Shown here piece by piece: positions 5,992 through 13,628 of a stretch of 34,084 nucleotides of DNA. Position numbers and translations under genes: made by a program. Below the pieces are notes generated by a model. That model worked only from the letters and a program-made list of their open reading frames with translations, was not told where the DNA came from and searched no databases. The first letter of the stretch is position 1. Each line of letters starts with the position of its first letter. This stretch comes from an uncultured Pseudomonadota bacterium (lineage in GTDB: Bacteria > Myxococcota_A > UBA796 > SXON01), in NCBI GenBank assembly GCA_903844155.1, contig CAIMSU010000119.1, positions 1 through 34,084 on the forward strand, read 5' to 3'.

Positions 5992-7809
5992 CTACCTCAC
6001 CCCGTCCCAGGCCGACGCCTTTTGCCCCATCGCCGTGATCATCCCCGCGAACTTCCCACCAGACAACGTACCGTTCATCGTGAAGCCATCCTCGCCCGTC
6101 AGCGCGAGCGTACTGCCCGAGAACGTGCCGCTCGCCGACCACGTCCGCGGCGTCGTTCCGAGCAGGACTTCGACGCGCGCCTTGACCGATGATCCGGTCT
6201 GGCTCTCGATCCGCAGGGTCAACGGGTGGCCGTTCCAGCGGCCGGTCCAGGTGCCTTTGACGTCTGCCGGGGGCGCGGCGGCGACAACGGCCACCGGTTC
6301 CGGGACCGCGGCGGGCTCGACGGCGGCGACGGCGGGTTCGGTCGCCTGGGGTGGGGTCGGGGGCGGCGAGGGGGCTGGCCCGGCCGACGGGACCGTCGAG
6401 GCGGGTGGCGGCGCGGACGCCTGAGGGTGGGCGAGGGGCGACGGGGTCGGCGACGCGATCGTCGCGGTCGGTGGGACGGCGGAGGCAGGCGGGCGTGCGG
6501 TCGCCGGGTCGACGGGGTTGGTTGCTGGCGATGGGACCGCCACCTTCCCGGCGTTGGGGTCGACGATCCCGATCTGTGGCTGGATCAACGCCGGCTGTGG
6601 TGGGGGCGTCGGCCGAGTTGCCGTCCACGTGACCGCGAACAGAAAGATGCCGATGACGGTCATGATCCCGAGGCCGGCGAGGGCGAGGATCGGCCTGCGG
6701 TCTCGCTTGGGCGCGGGGGGGCGCGCCGGCTCGTCGGGCTCCAACGCTCCGGGCAGCATCGTGGCCGGCGCGGGATCGCCGTGCACCATCGTGGCGGAGG
6801 GCTGGGTGCCGCGGCCCATCGACGGGCGCGAGGGGCTGGTTCGTGCAGGCTCGGGGGTCTTCGGGCCCGGCGCCGTCGGCCTGCGCGAGAGCTCCACGGG
6901 ACCCGCCGGCATCGCGTAGATCACGCGATCGCGAAGCTCGGGGTGGCTGCTGAACACCGCCTCCGCGAAGGCGTCGCAGCTCTCGAACCGGCTCGCCGGG
7001 TCGGCGCTGACCGCGCGGGCGACGGCGTCGGCGACGTTGTCCGGGACGCCGGGGTTGAGCTGGCGGAGCGGCACGTACCGGCCGCTGGCGACGGCGTTGA
7101 GCGTGTCCAGCAGCGTCGGCCCCGAAAACGTTGGGCGACCCGTGAGGATCTCGTACAGGATCGTGCCGAGGGCGAAGATGTCGGCGCGGACATCCACCCC
7201 GGAGGCATCGTTGAATTGCTCGGGCGCCATGTACCCGGGCGTCCCCATGGCCACGCCCACGCGCGTCCCCGCGACCGGCGTGTCGCCCGGGGCCGTCTCC
7301 ATCGCCACCTTCGCGATCCCGAAATCCGCGACCTTCGGCACAACCGTCTGCGCGCCGTCCCGCGCCGTCAGCCGGTGAAGCAGGATGTTCGCCGGCTTCA
7401 GGTCGCGGTGCAGCACGCTCACCAGGTGTGCCGCGCGCACCCCCGCCAGCACCTGCGAGAAAAGGTCCAGCGACACCTCCACAGTAGGGGACGTCTCATT
7501 CCTGAGCCAGTCCTCCAGCGTCGGCCCCTCCACGAACTCGATGATCAGCCCCGGCTGCCCATCGTGCTGCACCACATCCGTCACCGCCACGACGTTCGGG
7601 TGCCGGAGCTGCGCCTGGATCCGGCCTTCCAGCAACAGGCGCTCGGCCAGACCGTTTCGCCGCAAGGTCAAGAGCTTCAGGGCGTGCGTCGTGCCCAATT
7701 GCGTGTGGCGCACGCGGTAGACACGCGCGAGACCGCCCTCGCCGAGCAAGCCCAGCACCTCGTAGCGCTCCACGAGCGTGCCCGCGTCCAACGGTGGCGT
7801 GTCCGTCAA
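5992..7809 (-). CDS. Transmembrane Hanks-type Ser/Thr protein kinase
   Basis: This 605-residue kinase has an N-terminal catalytic domain (about residues 15-290): glycine loop GEGGLARV (23-30), Lys45, HRDLKPAN (134-141), DFG (162-164) and MAPEQ in the activation segment. After a juxtamembrane linker there is one membrane helix (about 373-395). A long Pro/Ala/Thr-rich stalk and a C-terminal beta-rich domain (about 523-605, starting GTWTGRWNG) follow outside the membrane. That outer domain resembles the repeated G.W.G/beta-strand pattern of small lipocalin-like domains and is probably the sensor. The start is TTG 7809, overlapping the upstream TGA as TTGA. It lies between an outer-membrane-barrel gene and the lipoprotein hydrolase gene. 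Confidence 0.9.
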   Translation of the reverse strand: MTDTPPLDAGTLVERYEVLGLLGEGGLARVYRVRHTQLGTTHALKLLTLRRNGLAERLLLEGRIQAQLRHPNVVAVTDVVQHDGQPGLIIEFVEGPTLEDWLRNETSPTVEVSLDLFSQVLAGVRAAHLVSVLHRDLKPANILLHRLTARDGAQTVVPKVADFGIAKVAMETAPGDTPVAGTRVGVAMGTPGYMAPEQFNDASGVDVRADIFALGTILYEILTGRPTFSGPTLLDTLNAVASGRYVPLRQLNPGVPDNVADAVARAVSADPASRFESCDAFAEAVFSSHPELRDRVIYAMPAGPVELSRRPTAPGPKTPEPARTSPSRPSMGRGTQPSATMVHGDPAPATMLPGALEPDEPARPPAPKRDRRPILALAGLGIMTVIGIFLFAVTWTATRPTPPPQPALIQPQIGIVDPNAGKVAVPSPATNPVDPATARPPASAVPPTATIASPTPSPLAHPQASAPPPASTVPSAGPAPSPPPTPPQATEPAVAAVEPAAVPEPVAVVAAAPPADVKGTWTGRWNGHPLTLRIESQTGSSVKARVEVLLGTTPRTWSASGTFSGSTLALTGEDGFTMNGTLSGGKFAGMITAMGQKASAWDGVR

Positions 7810-8735
7810 TCGGCCGCCTTGTGGGGCAAAAAGACGCTCACGCCGGCGTCCAGCGTGATGGTGTCGGACGGGTTGTTGACGGCGTAGAGGGTGCCGAGCG
7901 CATCCGCGGTGAACACGACGTTGTCCGAGGATCGCAGCAGGAACTTCACGCCGCCGCGGAGATTGAACACGCGCAAGCTGGCGAAGCGGTCCGTGTCCGA
8001 GAGGTCGACGCCGCTCACGTCCACGCCCTCCGGCCTGTCAAACGCGCCGACGACCCCGCCGATGGTGAACGCCTTGTTCAAGCCCAGCAACACCTCCGTC
8101 GTCGCCGTGAACTCGCTGCCGGGGATGGGCCTGGAGTCGATCGTGGTCTTCGGGAATCGGTACAGGCCCGAAAGCTCCAGATACCCGCTCCAATTGCCGG
8201 TCTTCAAGAGGGCGCCCGTCCGCCCCACCGTCAGGTACCCGCCGATGTCGGACGTCCCCTCGCCGATGTTGGTGATGCGCGCGCGCGACGGCGCCGTATG
8301 CTGCCCCTGTCGGAATTCGCCGCCTGCAGCGAGTGAGATCGGGGCGCCATAGAACTCGTCCAGCGCGAGGCCTTGCAAGCGAAGGTCGACGATGCCGATG
8401 CCCTTCGTCGTCTTGCACGCGTCGAGCCCGAAGGTGGTGCATACCGGCCCGTCCGTGCGGTTGGCGGTCACGTAGTACCAGGGCACGTCCAGCGAGACCT
8501 GCACGCGCTTGACGATGCCGTAGCTGCCGTATGCCTGGACACCCATGGTGCTGATGCCGCTGTCCACCGTCTTGCTGTCGCTGCCGCCGGAGCCCGACTC
8601 CGTCGCCAACGTCCCGAATTCCTGGTACTCGGTCCCGAGGAACACCGAGGCGTCCTTCGGGGAGAGGACCCAGGGGCCGGATGCGGCGTGGGCACCTGGC
8701 AAAATGGCGGAGAGGAGGCTGAGCAGGAGGGACAT
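7806..8735 (-). CDS. Predicted outer-membrane beta-barrel protein
   Basis: The 309-residue protein begins with a signal peptide, MSLLLSLLSAILPGAHA, with cleavage after AHA. It continues with alternating hydrophobic and polar stretches typical of beta-barrels, such as VQAYGSYGIVKRVQVSLDVP and LSGLYRFPKTTI. The overall pattern resembles the 'transporter' or toluene-type outer-membrane families. It has no soluble enzyme motif. A disordered Gly/Ser insertion (ESGSGGSDSK) near residue 50 may be an exposed loop. The gene lies 60 bases downstream of the pilin-like lipoprotein and is translationally coupled by TTGA to the transmembrane kinase. The context suggests an envelope complex monitored by kinases. 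The specific substrate or partner cannot be told from sequence. Confidence 0.75.
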   Translation of the reverse strand: MSLLLSLLSAILPGAHAASGPWVLSPKDASVFLGTEYQEFGTLATESGSGGSDSKTVDSGISTMGVQAYGSYGIVKRVQVSLDVPWYYVTANRTDGPVCTTFGLDACKTTKGIGIVDLRLQGLALDEFYGAPISLAAGGEFRQGQHTAPSRARITNIGEGTSDIGGYLTVGRTGALLKTGNWSGYLELSGLYRFPKTTIDSRPIPGSEFTATTEVLLGLNKAFTIGGVVGAFDRPEGVDVSGVDLSDTDRFASLRVFNLRGGVKFLLRSSDNVVFTADALGTLYAVNNPSDTITLDAGVSVFLPHKAAD

Positions 8736-8795
8736 GCGCGGGGTACGTCAGGGTTTGGCGACTGGATCGGGGCTATCACGGGGGTCAGGGGGCGC

Positions 8796-9293
8796 TCAGT
8801 AGGTCGCCCCGTTGGTCAGGCGCTCCGGGTCGGTGGTCGAGGTGGCGCGGTAAACGGCGATGCGCTCGTCGTCATCGACATCGCTGTGCCCCAGGGCGTC
8901 GAAATCGCCCTCCCGGATGGCGACCTGGTAGTCGCCTCGGACCGGAGCGGGGGGCGTCCAGCCGAGGTCCTCCCAGTCCACGGGATCGCCCCAATCGGCG
9001 GGCGTAGCGTCCAGGCTGGAGTCGGGTCTCGGCGCGACGCTCGCCCCGAGAAACGTCCCATGGATCTCCATGTATGTCAGCTCGGCCGCGCGAATCTGGG
9101 AGAGGAGCCATGGAACCTCGGCGCGCTCTAAGGCGAGCCGGTCGGGGTCGGGCGATGGGTCGATGGCCGAGCTGGGTGCCTTGCCCGGTTCCGAATCGGT
9201 CGACTCAGTGGGGGCCGAGTCGTCACCGCCGGGCGTGTCGTTCTGCCCCGCCGAACCACACCCAACCGCGACAGCCGCGACCGCCGCGAGCAT
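8796..9293 (-). CDS. Lipoprotein with pilin-like secreted domain
   Basis: The ORF encodes 165 residues with a short lipoprotein signal and lipobox VAVGC (Cys12). An Asp/Ser/Thr/Pro spacer (19-50) follows. The C-terminal part (about 58-165) resembles the globular part of type IV pilin-like proteins of this bacterial group. It has an Ile-Arg-Ala-Ala-Glu-rich helix, then WGDPVDWEDLGW, then strands with DVDDDERIAVYRAT, a form of the usual D.D.DG..A.Y.AT motif. There is no prepilin N-methylation site, so the domain is lipid-anchored instead of assembled through a pilin helix. Its start codon directly follows the stop of the upstream kinase gene (TGAATG), indicating coupled expression. The function is unknown. 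Confidence 0.75.
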   Translation of the reverse strand: MLAAVAAVAVGCGSAGQNDTPGGDDSAPTESTDSEPGKAPSSAIDPSPDPDRLALERAEVPWLLSQIRAAELTYMEIHGTFLGASVAPRPDSSLDATPADWGDPVDWEDLGWTPPAPVRGDYQVAIREGDFDALGHSDVDDDERIAVYRATSTTDPERLTNGATY

Positions 9294-10763
9294 TCAGCCC
9301 ACCTCATAAAGGTTGATGTACTTGTTGCCCTGGATCGGGATGCGCCCAAGCGCGCTCGTCCCCTCCTCGACCTGCCGCGCGCCGACCTCCGTGAGGAGCA
9401 CGCGACTCCGATGCGCCGAGAGGTTCATCATCCAGCGGGCCAGGTAGAACGGGCCTGCAAGCTCCCATCCTTCGCCCGGGCGGTGCGTGTCGGACTGGAT
9501 GCGGGCCACCCCGGGGGCTACGCCGACGCTCAAGCGATATCCGGCGTTCGTCGTGGCTCGTCGCAAGGCCAGCGCGGTTCGGACGGCTCGCCCGACGGTC
9601 TCCCGAAAACCGGAGTTCACGGTCCAGCACACGAGCATCGACCCCTCGCCGTGCTCCCAGATCTCCCCGTCCGCCTCCGCGATCATCCCGGTCCACTCGT
9701 TCGCGAGGGACGCGAGCGAGACGCGTGGGCTTGCCAGGCTCCGGGGCGGCGGTGACGCCTCCATCGCGACGACCACGATGGGCGTGGGTGCAAGCGGTTT
9801 GCGCATGGCCAACGTGTCGCGGTTCGCTGGCGAGGCCGTCGGCAGTTGCTCCGATACCTCGCGCAAGAACCCGGCCAGGTCGTTGTTCGTCGCGCGGTGG
9901 CCTTCGCGGACGATGAGCTGGGCGAGCGCGTCGTACATCTCGGTGGCGTTGGCCCACCGATCGTCGCGCAACCGGGAGAGGGTCTTGAGCAGAAACTCCT
10001 CGAGATCCTCGGAGATCTCGGGACGAAAGCCGCGCGGGCTGGGGACTTCGGCCCGACGCACGCGCGCGAGGGTCTCGTCCCGGTTGCGGGCCTTGAAGAG
10101 CCGTCGACCCGTCAGCAGCTCGTACAGGACGATTCCGAGCGAGAACAGGTCGCTCCGACCGTCCAGCGGCCGCGCCTCGACCTGCTCGGGGCTCATGTAC
10201 GCGTATTTTCCGCGGATGACGTCCTGATTGCCTTGCTGGATCGCGGCGCGCGAGATGCCAAAGTCGGTGAGCTTGACCTCCCCCGCGTGGGAGAGGAGCA
10301 CGTTCTGCGGCGAGATGTCGCAATGCACGACGTGGAGCGGCTTTCCGTCGTGCTCGGCGCTGTGCGCGAACTGCAAGGCGCGCAGCACTTCGCCGACGAT
10401 GAAAAGCGCCAACGGCACTGGAAATTCCCCAAGCGCCCGGGCGCGGCTGGCGAGGCGCGCGAGGTCGATGCCGTTCACGTGCTCCATGGCGATGTAGAGC
10501 GAGCCGTTGAATTCGCCAAGCTCAAACACCTGAACGATGTTCACATGCGACAAAAGGGCGGCGATCTTCGCCTCGGTCTGGAACAGCTCCTTGAACTCGT
10601 CGTCCTTCGCCAGGGTGTCGAGGATGCGCTTGATGACGAGGATTTTCTCGAACCCCATCGCCCCTTCGAGCCGCGCCCGGTACACCTCTGCCATGCCGCC
10701 CGTGGCGATCTTTTCGAGGAGGTAGTACTGCCCGAAAACCTCGGGGTTGGCGGGGGTGGACAT
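9294..10763 (-). CDS. Ser/Thr protein kinase with degenerate nucleotide-cyclase domain
   Basis: The 489-residue protein has a Hanks kinase domain at residues 12-290: loop TGGMAEV, Lys45, Glu64, catalytic HCDISPQN (147-154), DFG (167-169) and MSPEQ (190-194). The usual Arg of HRD is replaced by Cys148, making it a non-RD kinase. Residues about 328-485 look like a class III adenylate/guanylate cyclase fold: VVVAMEA at the first strand, HGEGSML in place of the usual GDG hairpin, LSVGVAPG, and GPFYLARWMMNLSAHRSRVLLTE for the G..VN.AARL region. Both metal-binding Asp positions appear changed, so the domain is probably regulatory. No membrane helix was seen. It leads the operon; TACGAG, within TGATACGAG, lies six bases before the ATG. 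Confidence 0.88.
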   Translation of the reverse strand: MSTPANPEVFGQYYLLEKIATGGMAEVYRARLEGAMGFEKILVIKRILDTLAKDDEFKELFQTEAKIAALLSHVNIVQVFELGEFNGSLYIAMEHVNGIDLARLASRARALGEFPVPLALFIVGEVLRALQFAHSAEHDGKPLHVVHCDISPQNVLLSHAGEVKLTDFGISRAAIQQGNQDVIRGKYAYMSPEQVEARPLDGRSDLFSLGIVLYELLTGRRLFKARNRDETLARVRRAEVPSPRGFRPEISEDLEEFLLKTLSRLRDDRWANATEMYDALAQLIVREGHRATNNDLAGFLREVSEQLPTASPANRDTLAMRKPLAPTPIVVVAMEASPPPRSLASPRVSLASLANEWTGMIAEADGEIWEHGEGSMLVCWTVNSGFRETVGRAVRTALALRRATTNAGYRLSVGVAPGVARIQSDTHRPGEGWELAGPFYLARWMMNLSAHRSRVLLTEVGARQVEEGTSALGRIPIQGNKYINLYEVG

Positions 10764-10769
10764 TGCGGG

Positions 10770-10775
10770 CTCGTA
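10770..10775 (-). promoter_or_regulatory. Candidate -10 of kinase operon (TG-A-TACGAG)
   Basis: On the minus strand TGATACGAG reads as an extended -10 (TG, one base, TACGAG), ending six bases before the ATG at 10763. Transcription would begin at or next to the start codon, giving a leaderless mRNA. No Shine-Dalgarno sequence is present. Confidence 0.45.
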
Positions 10776-10826
10776 TCATGAACCGGGGCGCTTCCCGGGT
10801 AGCGCCAATGTGTGCAAATCCGGCCC

Positions 10827-10847
10827 GCGGTGAAGTCCATTCACCGC
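10827..10847. promoter_or_regulatory. Perfect 8-bp-arm palindrome, candidate operator
   Basis: GCGGTGAA (10827-10834) and TTCACCGC (10840-10847) are exact reverse complements around the five-base centre GTCCA. The site is in the divergent intergenic region between the kinase operon and the lipoprotein gene. It ends 12 bases before the TACGCT hexamer, so it would cover the -35 region of the rightward promoter. A dimeric repressor or activator site is the natural reading. No regulator gene is adjacent. Confidence 0.55.
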
Positions 10848-10859
10848 TCTTGGTGGGGG

Positions 10860-10865
10860 TACGCT
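10860..10865 (+). promoter_or_regulatory. Candidate -10 hexamer TACGCT
   Basis: TACGCT ends five bases before ATG 10871. It has the same arrangement as TATGAT before 20706 and TAGCGT before 12376, implying a leaderless or nearly leaderless transcript. TTGGTG at 10850-10855 is too close to be its -35. Confidence 0.4.
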
Positions 10866-10870
10866 GGGAA

Positions 10871-11503
10871 ATGCAGTACGCGCCGCTGTTCTCCCTCCTG
10901 CTTCTTGTCGCCTGCTCCGGAAAGGCCGATGACAGCGCCGTCGTCGTCCCGGCTGGCCTCGACCCGCTGGAGGACAACGCCGCGAGCCTCCCGAGCGACG
11001 AGACGGTCAACCTCGTCTCCAACGACGACAACGCCTACCACGACACCAACGCGCGCGGCCGCATCCTCGCCGCGATCGGGGACGTGACTGCGTGTGTGCA
11101 GAACCCGGACGTCGGCGTCGACCGCCGCCGCGTGGCCTCCTACACCGTGACCAACGATGTAAACGCCGATTACCCGGTGTCCTACGCCGTTCTCACCAAC
11201 GTGGAGGACGTCGTGAACATCACCTACACCATCACCTGGCTGCAAGGCGATCGCGGCGACGGCACGTACGGCGTTCGCTGGTCCAAGACGGCAGACGATG
11301 CGACGGACGCCAACGCCAACTTGTTGACGTTGCTCGAAGGCTCCGTCCTCCTCCAGCCCATCGACGGCACGTCCACCGACGTCGGCATCATCGAGCACCT
11401 GCAGGCGACGATGACGTCCACGGCGGACACCGAGCAGTTCACTGGCGACTTCTACGCCAGCCTCGTCGCCTGCGCGCACGGGGACGCGCTGCCCACGTAC
11501 TGA
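10871..11503 (+). CDS. Predicted lipoprotein, unknown function
   Basis: This 210-residue protein has a clear lipoprotein signal, MQYAPLFSLLLLVAC (Cys15), followed by SGKADDSAVVV. I chose ATG 10871 because it gives this compact signal and sits just after a TACGCT hexamer; ATG 10808 would add 21 non-signal residues. The mature domain is rich in Thr, Asp, Val and Asn and looks all-beta, with strands such as VASYTVTND and VVNITYTITW. Two Cys residues (in VTACVQN and LVACAHG) may form a disulphide. I recognise no family. It is divergent from the kinase operon and shares the palindrome-bearing intergenic region with it, so the two may be co-regulated. Confidence 0.78.
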   Translation: MQYAPLFSLLLLVACSGKADDSAVVVPAGLDPLEDNAASLPSDETVNLVSNDDNAYHDTNARGRILAAIGDVTACVQNPDVGVDRRRVASYTVTNDVNADYPVSYAVLTNVEDVVNITYTITWLQGDRGDGTYGVRWSKTADDATDANANLLTLLEGSVLLQPIDGTSTDVGIIEHLQATMTSTADTEQFTGDFYASLVACAHGDALPTY

Positions 11504-11510
11504 GCGGGGT

Positions 11511-11516
11511 TATCGG
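11511..11516 (+). promoter_or_regulatory. Candidate -10 hexamer TATCGG before mazG
   Basis: TATCGG lies in the 20-base gap after the preceding lipoprotein stop and ends seven bases before the mazG ATG. It fits the window-wide pattern of a TANNNN hexamer directly upstream of a start codon. No -35 was recognised. Confidence 0.35.
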
Positions 11517-11523
11517 CTGCGAG

Positions 11524-12366
11524 ATGCCCAACGATCCGCTCGCCACCGCCCTCTCCGCGCTCTGCGCCCGCCTCCGTCGCGACTGCCCGTGGGACCGCGC
11601 CCAGACCCTCGCGAGCATGCGCCCTTACCTCCTGGAGGAGGCCTACGAGGTGCTCTCGGCGTTAGACGCCGTTTCTGGGCCAGACGCGCCCCTCGCGGGC
11701 CTGCGCGAGGAGCTCGGCGATCTGCTCTTCCAGGTGGCGTTCCTGACGGAGCTCGCGTCGGAGAGGGTCGACGGGTTCACGCTCGACGACGTCGTTGCCA
11801 CGTTGCTGACGAAGATGATCGAGCGACATCCCCATGTTTTCGCCGCCGGGACAACGCCGGAGGGCTTCGCGAGGGATCCGTCGGCGCCGCCGCCGACCGA
11901 GGGTGAGGGCGGGACGATCGCGGCCTGGGAGGCGCGGAAGGCAGCGTTGCGTGGCCCGGACGCGTCCCGGGTCGACGGCGTCCCCGCCGGGCTCCCCGCG
12001 TTGCTTCGGGCGCACCGTGTCGGTGAGAAGGTCGCGCACATCGGGTTTGACTGGCCCGATCTGGCCGGTGTGAACGCGAAGATCGATGAGGAGCGCGCGG
12101 AGTTGGACGACGCGATCCGCTTCGGCGACGAGGCTGCGATCCGTCACGAGTTCGGCGACCTGCTCCTGACCTGTGCGAGCCTTGGACGGTTCCTCGGCGT
12201 GCCCGCGGAGGACGCGCTTCGGGAGGCGAACGCCCGGTTTGAGGGGCGCTTCCGGGCCGTAGAGCGGCTCGCCCGTGCCGACGGACTCGCGCTCGACCAG
12301 GCGACGCCATCGGAGCTCGATGCGCTTTGGGAACGGGTGAAAGCGGGGTCCGCCCGCAAGGGTTAG
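11524..12366 (+). CDS. mazG: MazG nucleoside triphosphate pyrophosphohydrolase
   Basis: The 280-residue product has the two MazG helical domains. The N-terminal one carries CPWDRAQTLASMRPYLLEEAYEV (in pieces, CPWD and LLEEAYE) and the metal motif REELGDLLFQV. The second repeats it as DEERAELDDAI and HEFGDLLLT. The Glu and Asp residues of EExxE/ExxD bind magnesium and drive hydrolysis of NTPs to NMP plus pyrophosphate, a housekeeping function tied to nucleotide-pool cleaning and stress. The linker region WEARKAALRGPDASRVDGVPAGLPALLRAHR matches the usual 'W..iK..E.....s.l.gvp..lPaL..A.k' join. ATG 11524 gives the standard N-terminus. It leads a run of closely packed genes up to nadD. Confidence 0.95.
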   Translation: MPNDPLATALSALCARLRRDCPWDRAQTLASMRPYLLEEAYEVLSALDAVSGPDAPLAGLREELGDLLFQVAFLTELASERVDGFTLDDVVATLLTKMIERHPHVFAAGTTPEGFARDPSAPPPTEGEGGTIAAWEARKAALRGPDASRVDGVPAGLPALLRAHRVGEKVAHIGFDWPDLAGVNAKIDEERAELDDAIRFGDEAAIRHEFGDLLLTCASLGRFLGVPAEDALREANARFEGRFRAVERLARADGLALDQATPSELDALWERVKAGSARKG

Positions 12367-12375
12367 CGTTGCTGC

Positions 12376-12933
12376 ATGGAACCCACCTTGCGCCGAATCG
12401 CCGCCGCCCTGGCGCTGGTGACCGTCGCTTCCGGGCCTTCAGCGTGCCAGAAAGCGCCGCCCGCGGCCGTGGACCTGACCGCTGCGCCCGCGGCCGAGGC
12501 GCTGGTCCGCAAGCAGCTCGGGCTCCCCGCCGGTGCCACGCTGAAGGGGCTCGCAGCGACCGCCTCGTCGCCGCAAACATCGGCGTTGCCGGCTGCCTTG
12601 TCGACCTACCTGGCCGGGCCGCAGCAGACCTCGGGCCTGCGCGTCGTGGCCGCGTTTGACCTGCCGTTGGCCGACGTCGAGTCGGAATTCTGGACGGACT
12701 GGCAGCCCCTGCCGCTGCCGCCGGCCGTCGCCGCGTTTCGGGAGCCGCCTGCGGAATTGGCAGGGCTGACGGGGTATTATCGCTGTGAGACGCGCGCGTG
12801 GAGCCCGGGGCGGGACGATGGGTGGGCGCCCGGCTCCTGCGCCTCGCCGCCTGCGAATTTCGACAGCTACGAGGCCGCGGTCTACGACCCGCAGTCGGGC
12901 CGGCTCACGGTCGTGCTCAAGCGCTACTATTGA
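12376..12933 (+). CDS. Predicted lipoprotein, unknown function
   Basis: This 185-residue protein starts MEPTLRRIAAALALV and has a lipobox-like GPSAC (Cys24). An Ala/Pro-rich spacer follows, then a compact domain with Trp-rich segments (FWTDWQPLPLPP, near 109) and two Cys residues near YYRCETRAW and PGSCASPP that could pair. It ends in a beta strand, LTVVLKRYY. The start is nine bases after the mazG stop. TAGCGT at 12364-12369 ends six bases before the ATG and may be a -10, although its TAG is also the mazG stop. The stop overlaps the next gene by TTGA. No family recognised. Confidence 0.72.
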   Translation: MEPTLRRIAAALALVTVASGPSACQKAPPAAVDLTAAPAAEALVRKQLGLPAGATLKGLAATASSPQTSALPAALSTYLAGPQQTSGLRVVAAFDLPLADVESEFWTDWQPLPLPPAVAAFREPPAELAGLTGYYRCETRAWSPGRDDGWAPGSCASPPANFDSYEAAVYDPQSGRLTVVLKRYY

Positions 12934-13628
12934 GCGATCTGCTGTTGGATCGCCTGCTCGACCTGCCGCGCGACCGGAGCGCGGTCTCCGCGGTCCGCGA
13001 CACGGCGACCGGGGAATGGGCGCACCTGACGTGGTCGGAGCTGCTCGCAGGCGTGCGACGGGCGGCGGGCGGCGCGGGCGAGCGGGGTGACGGGCGGTCC
13101 TGGAGCGCCCATCGCGGTGGCGGGCAGCTCGTCACCGACCTCGCGCTGCAGTTTGCCGGCGTTGTCGGCGAGCTTCGCGGAGATGGCGCTGGCGTCGGCG
13201 CTGCCGGCGACGACCCCGGTCGCCTCGTCCGGATGCGGCAGGATGTGCGCCCGCGCGACCCCGCCGTGCGAACCGGTGCAGGGGTCCTCGACCACGCCGC
13301 CGTCGCCGAGACGGCCTCGCGCCTGTGTCATCGCCTCGCGCCCGCCCCGGGCCTCCTGCCCACCGTGGTCATGAGCACGGCCGACGCTGCGACCGAGCAG
13401 GCGTTGGGCTGGGCGTGCGTGTGGGGAGGGCTCACGCTGGTGTGCAGCGACTCTACGCGGGTGAACCTGACGAACCCGGATGTCTGGGTGTGCGTTCCCG
13501 ACCAGCTCGCCGCCGCGGTTCCAGTCACCCGCTCGCGACTCCGAGCGGTCTTCGTCGTCGGCCAGCTTCCTGCTCCCGCGCGGTCGTGGCGAGACGTTGG
13601 GGTCGACGTGCGCGAGTGGGCAGCGTGA
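12930..13628 (+). CDS. Degenerate acyl-CoA synthetase-like (ANL) protein
   Basis: A 232-codon frame starts at TTG 12930 (TTGA overlap) and ends in a GTGA overlap with the CoA-transferase gene. Its N-terminus looks like an AMP-binding enzyme: LLLDRLLDLPRDRSAVSAVRD, then HLTWSELLAGVRRAAGG and later VTDLALQFAGVV. A middle part (VNLTNPDVWVCVPDQLAAAV, then LRAVFVVG) also fits that fold. The Thr/Ser/Gly-rich AMP-binding loop, the C-terminal adenylate site and more than half the usual length of over 500 residues are missing. Around 13080-13125 the +1 frame reads more convincingly (GAPIAVAG), hinting at compensating indels. It may be a decayed synthetase or a diverged accessory protein. The overlaps at both ends support translation. 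Confidence 0.5.
   Translation: MSDLLLDRLLDLPRDRSAVSAVRDTATGEWAHLTWSELLAGVRRAAGGAGERGDGRSWSAHRGGGQLVTDLALQFAGVVGELRGDGAGVGAAGDDPGRLVRMRQDVRPRDPAVRTGAGVLDHAAVAETASRLCHRLAPAPGLLPTVVMSTADAATEQALGWACVWGGLTLVCSDSTRVNLTNPDVWVCVPDQLAAAVPVTRSRLRAVFVVGQLPAPARSWRDVGVDVREWAA

Noticed and set aside
6226-7887. Long plus-strand open frame opposite the second kinase gene
   Set aside because: It is antisense to a well-supported kinase and reads as Arg/Gly/Asp-rich filler, a common shadow in GC-rich genes.
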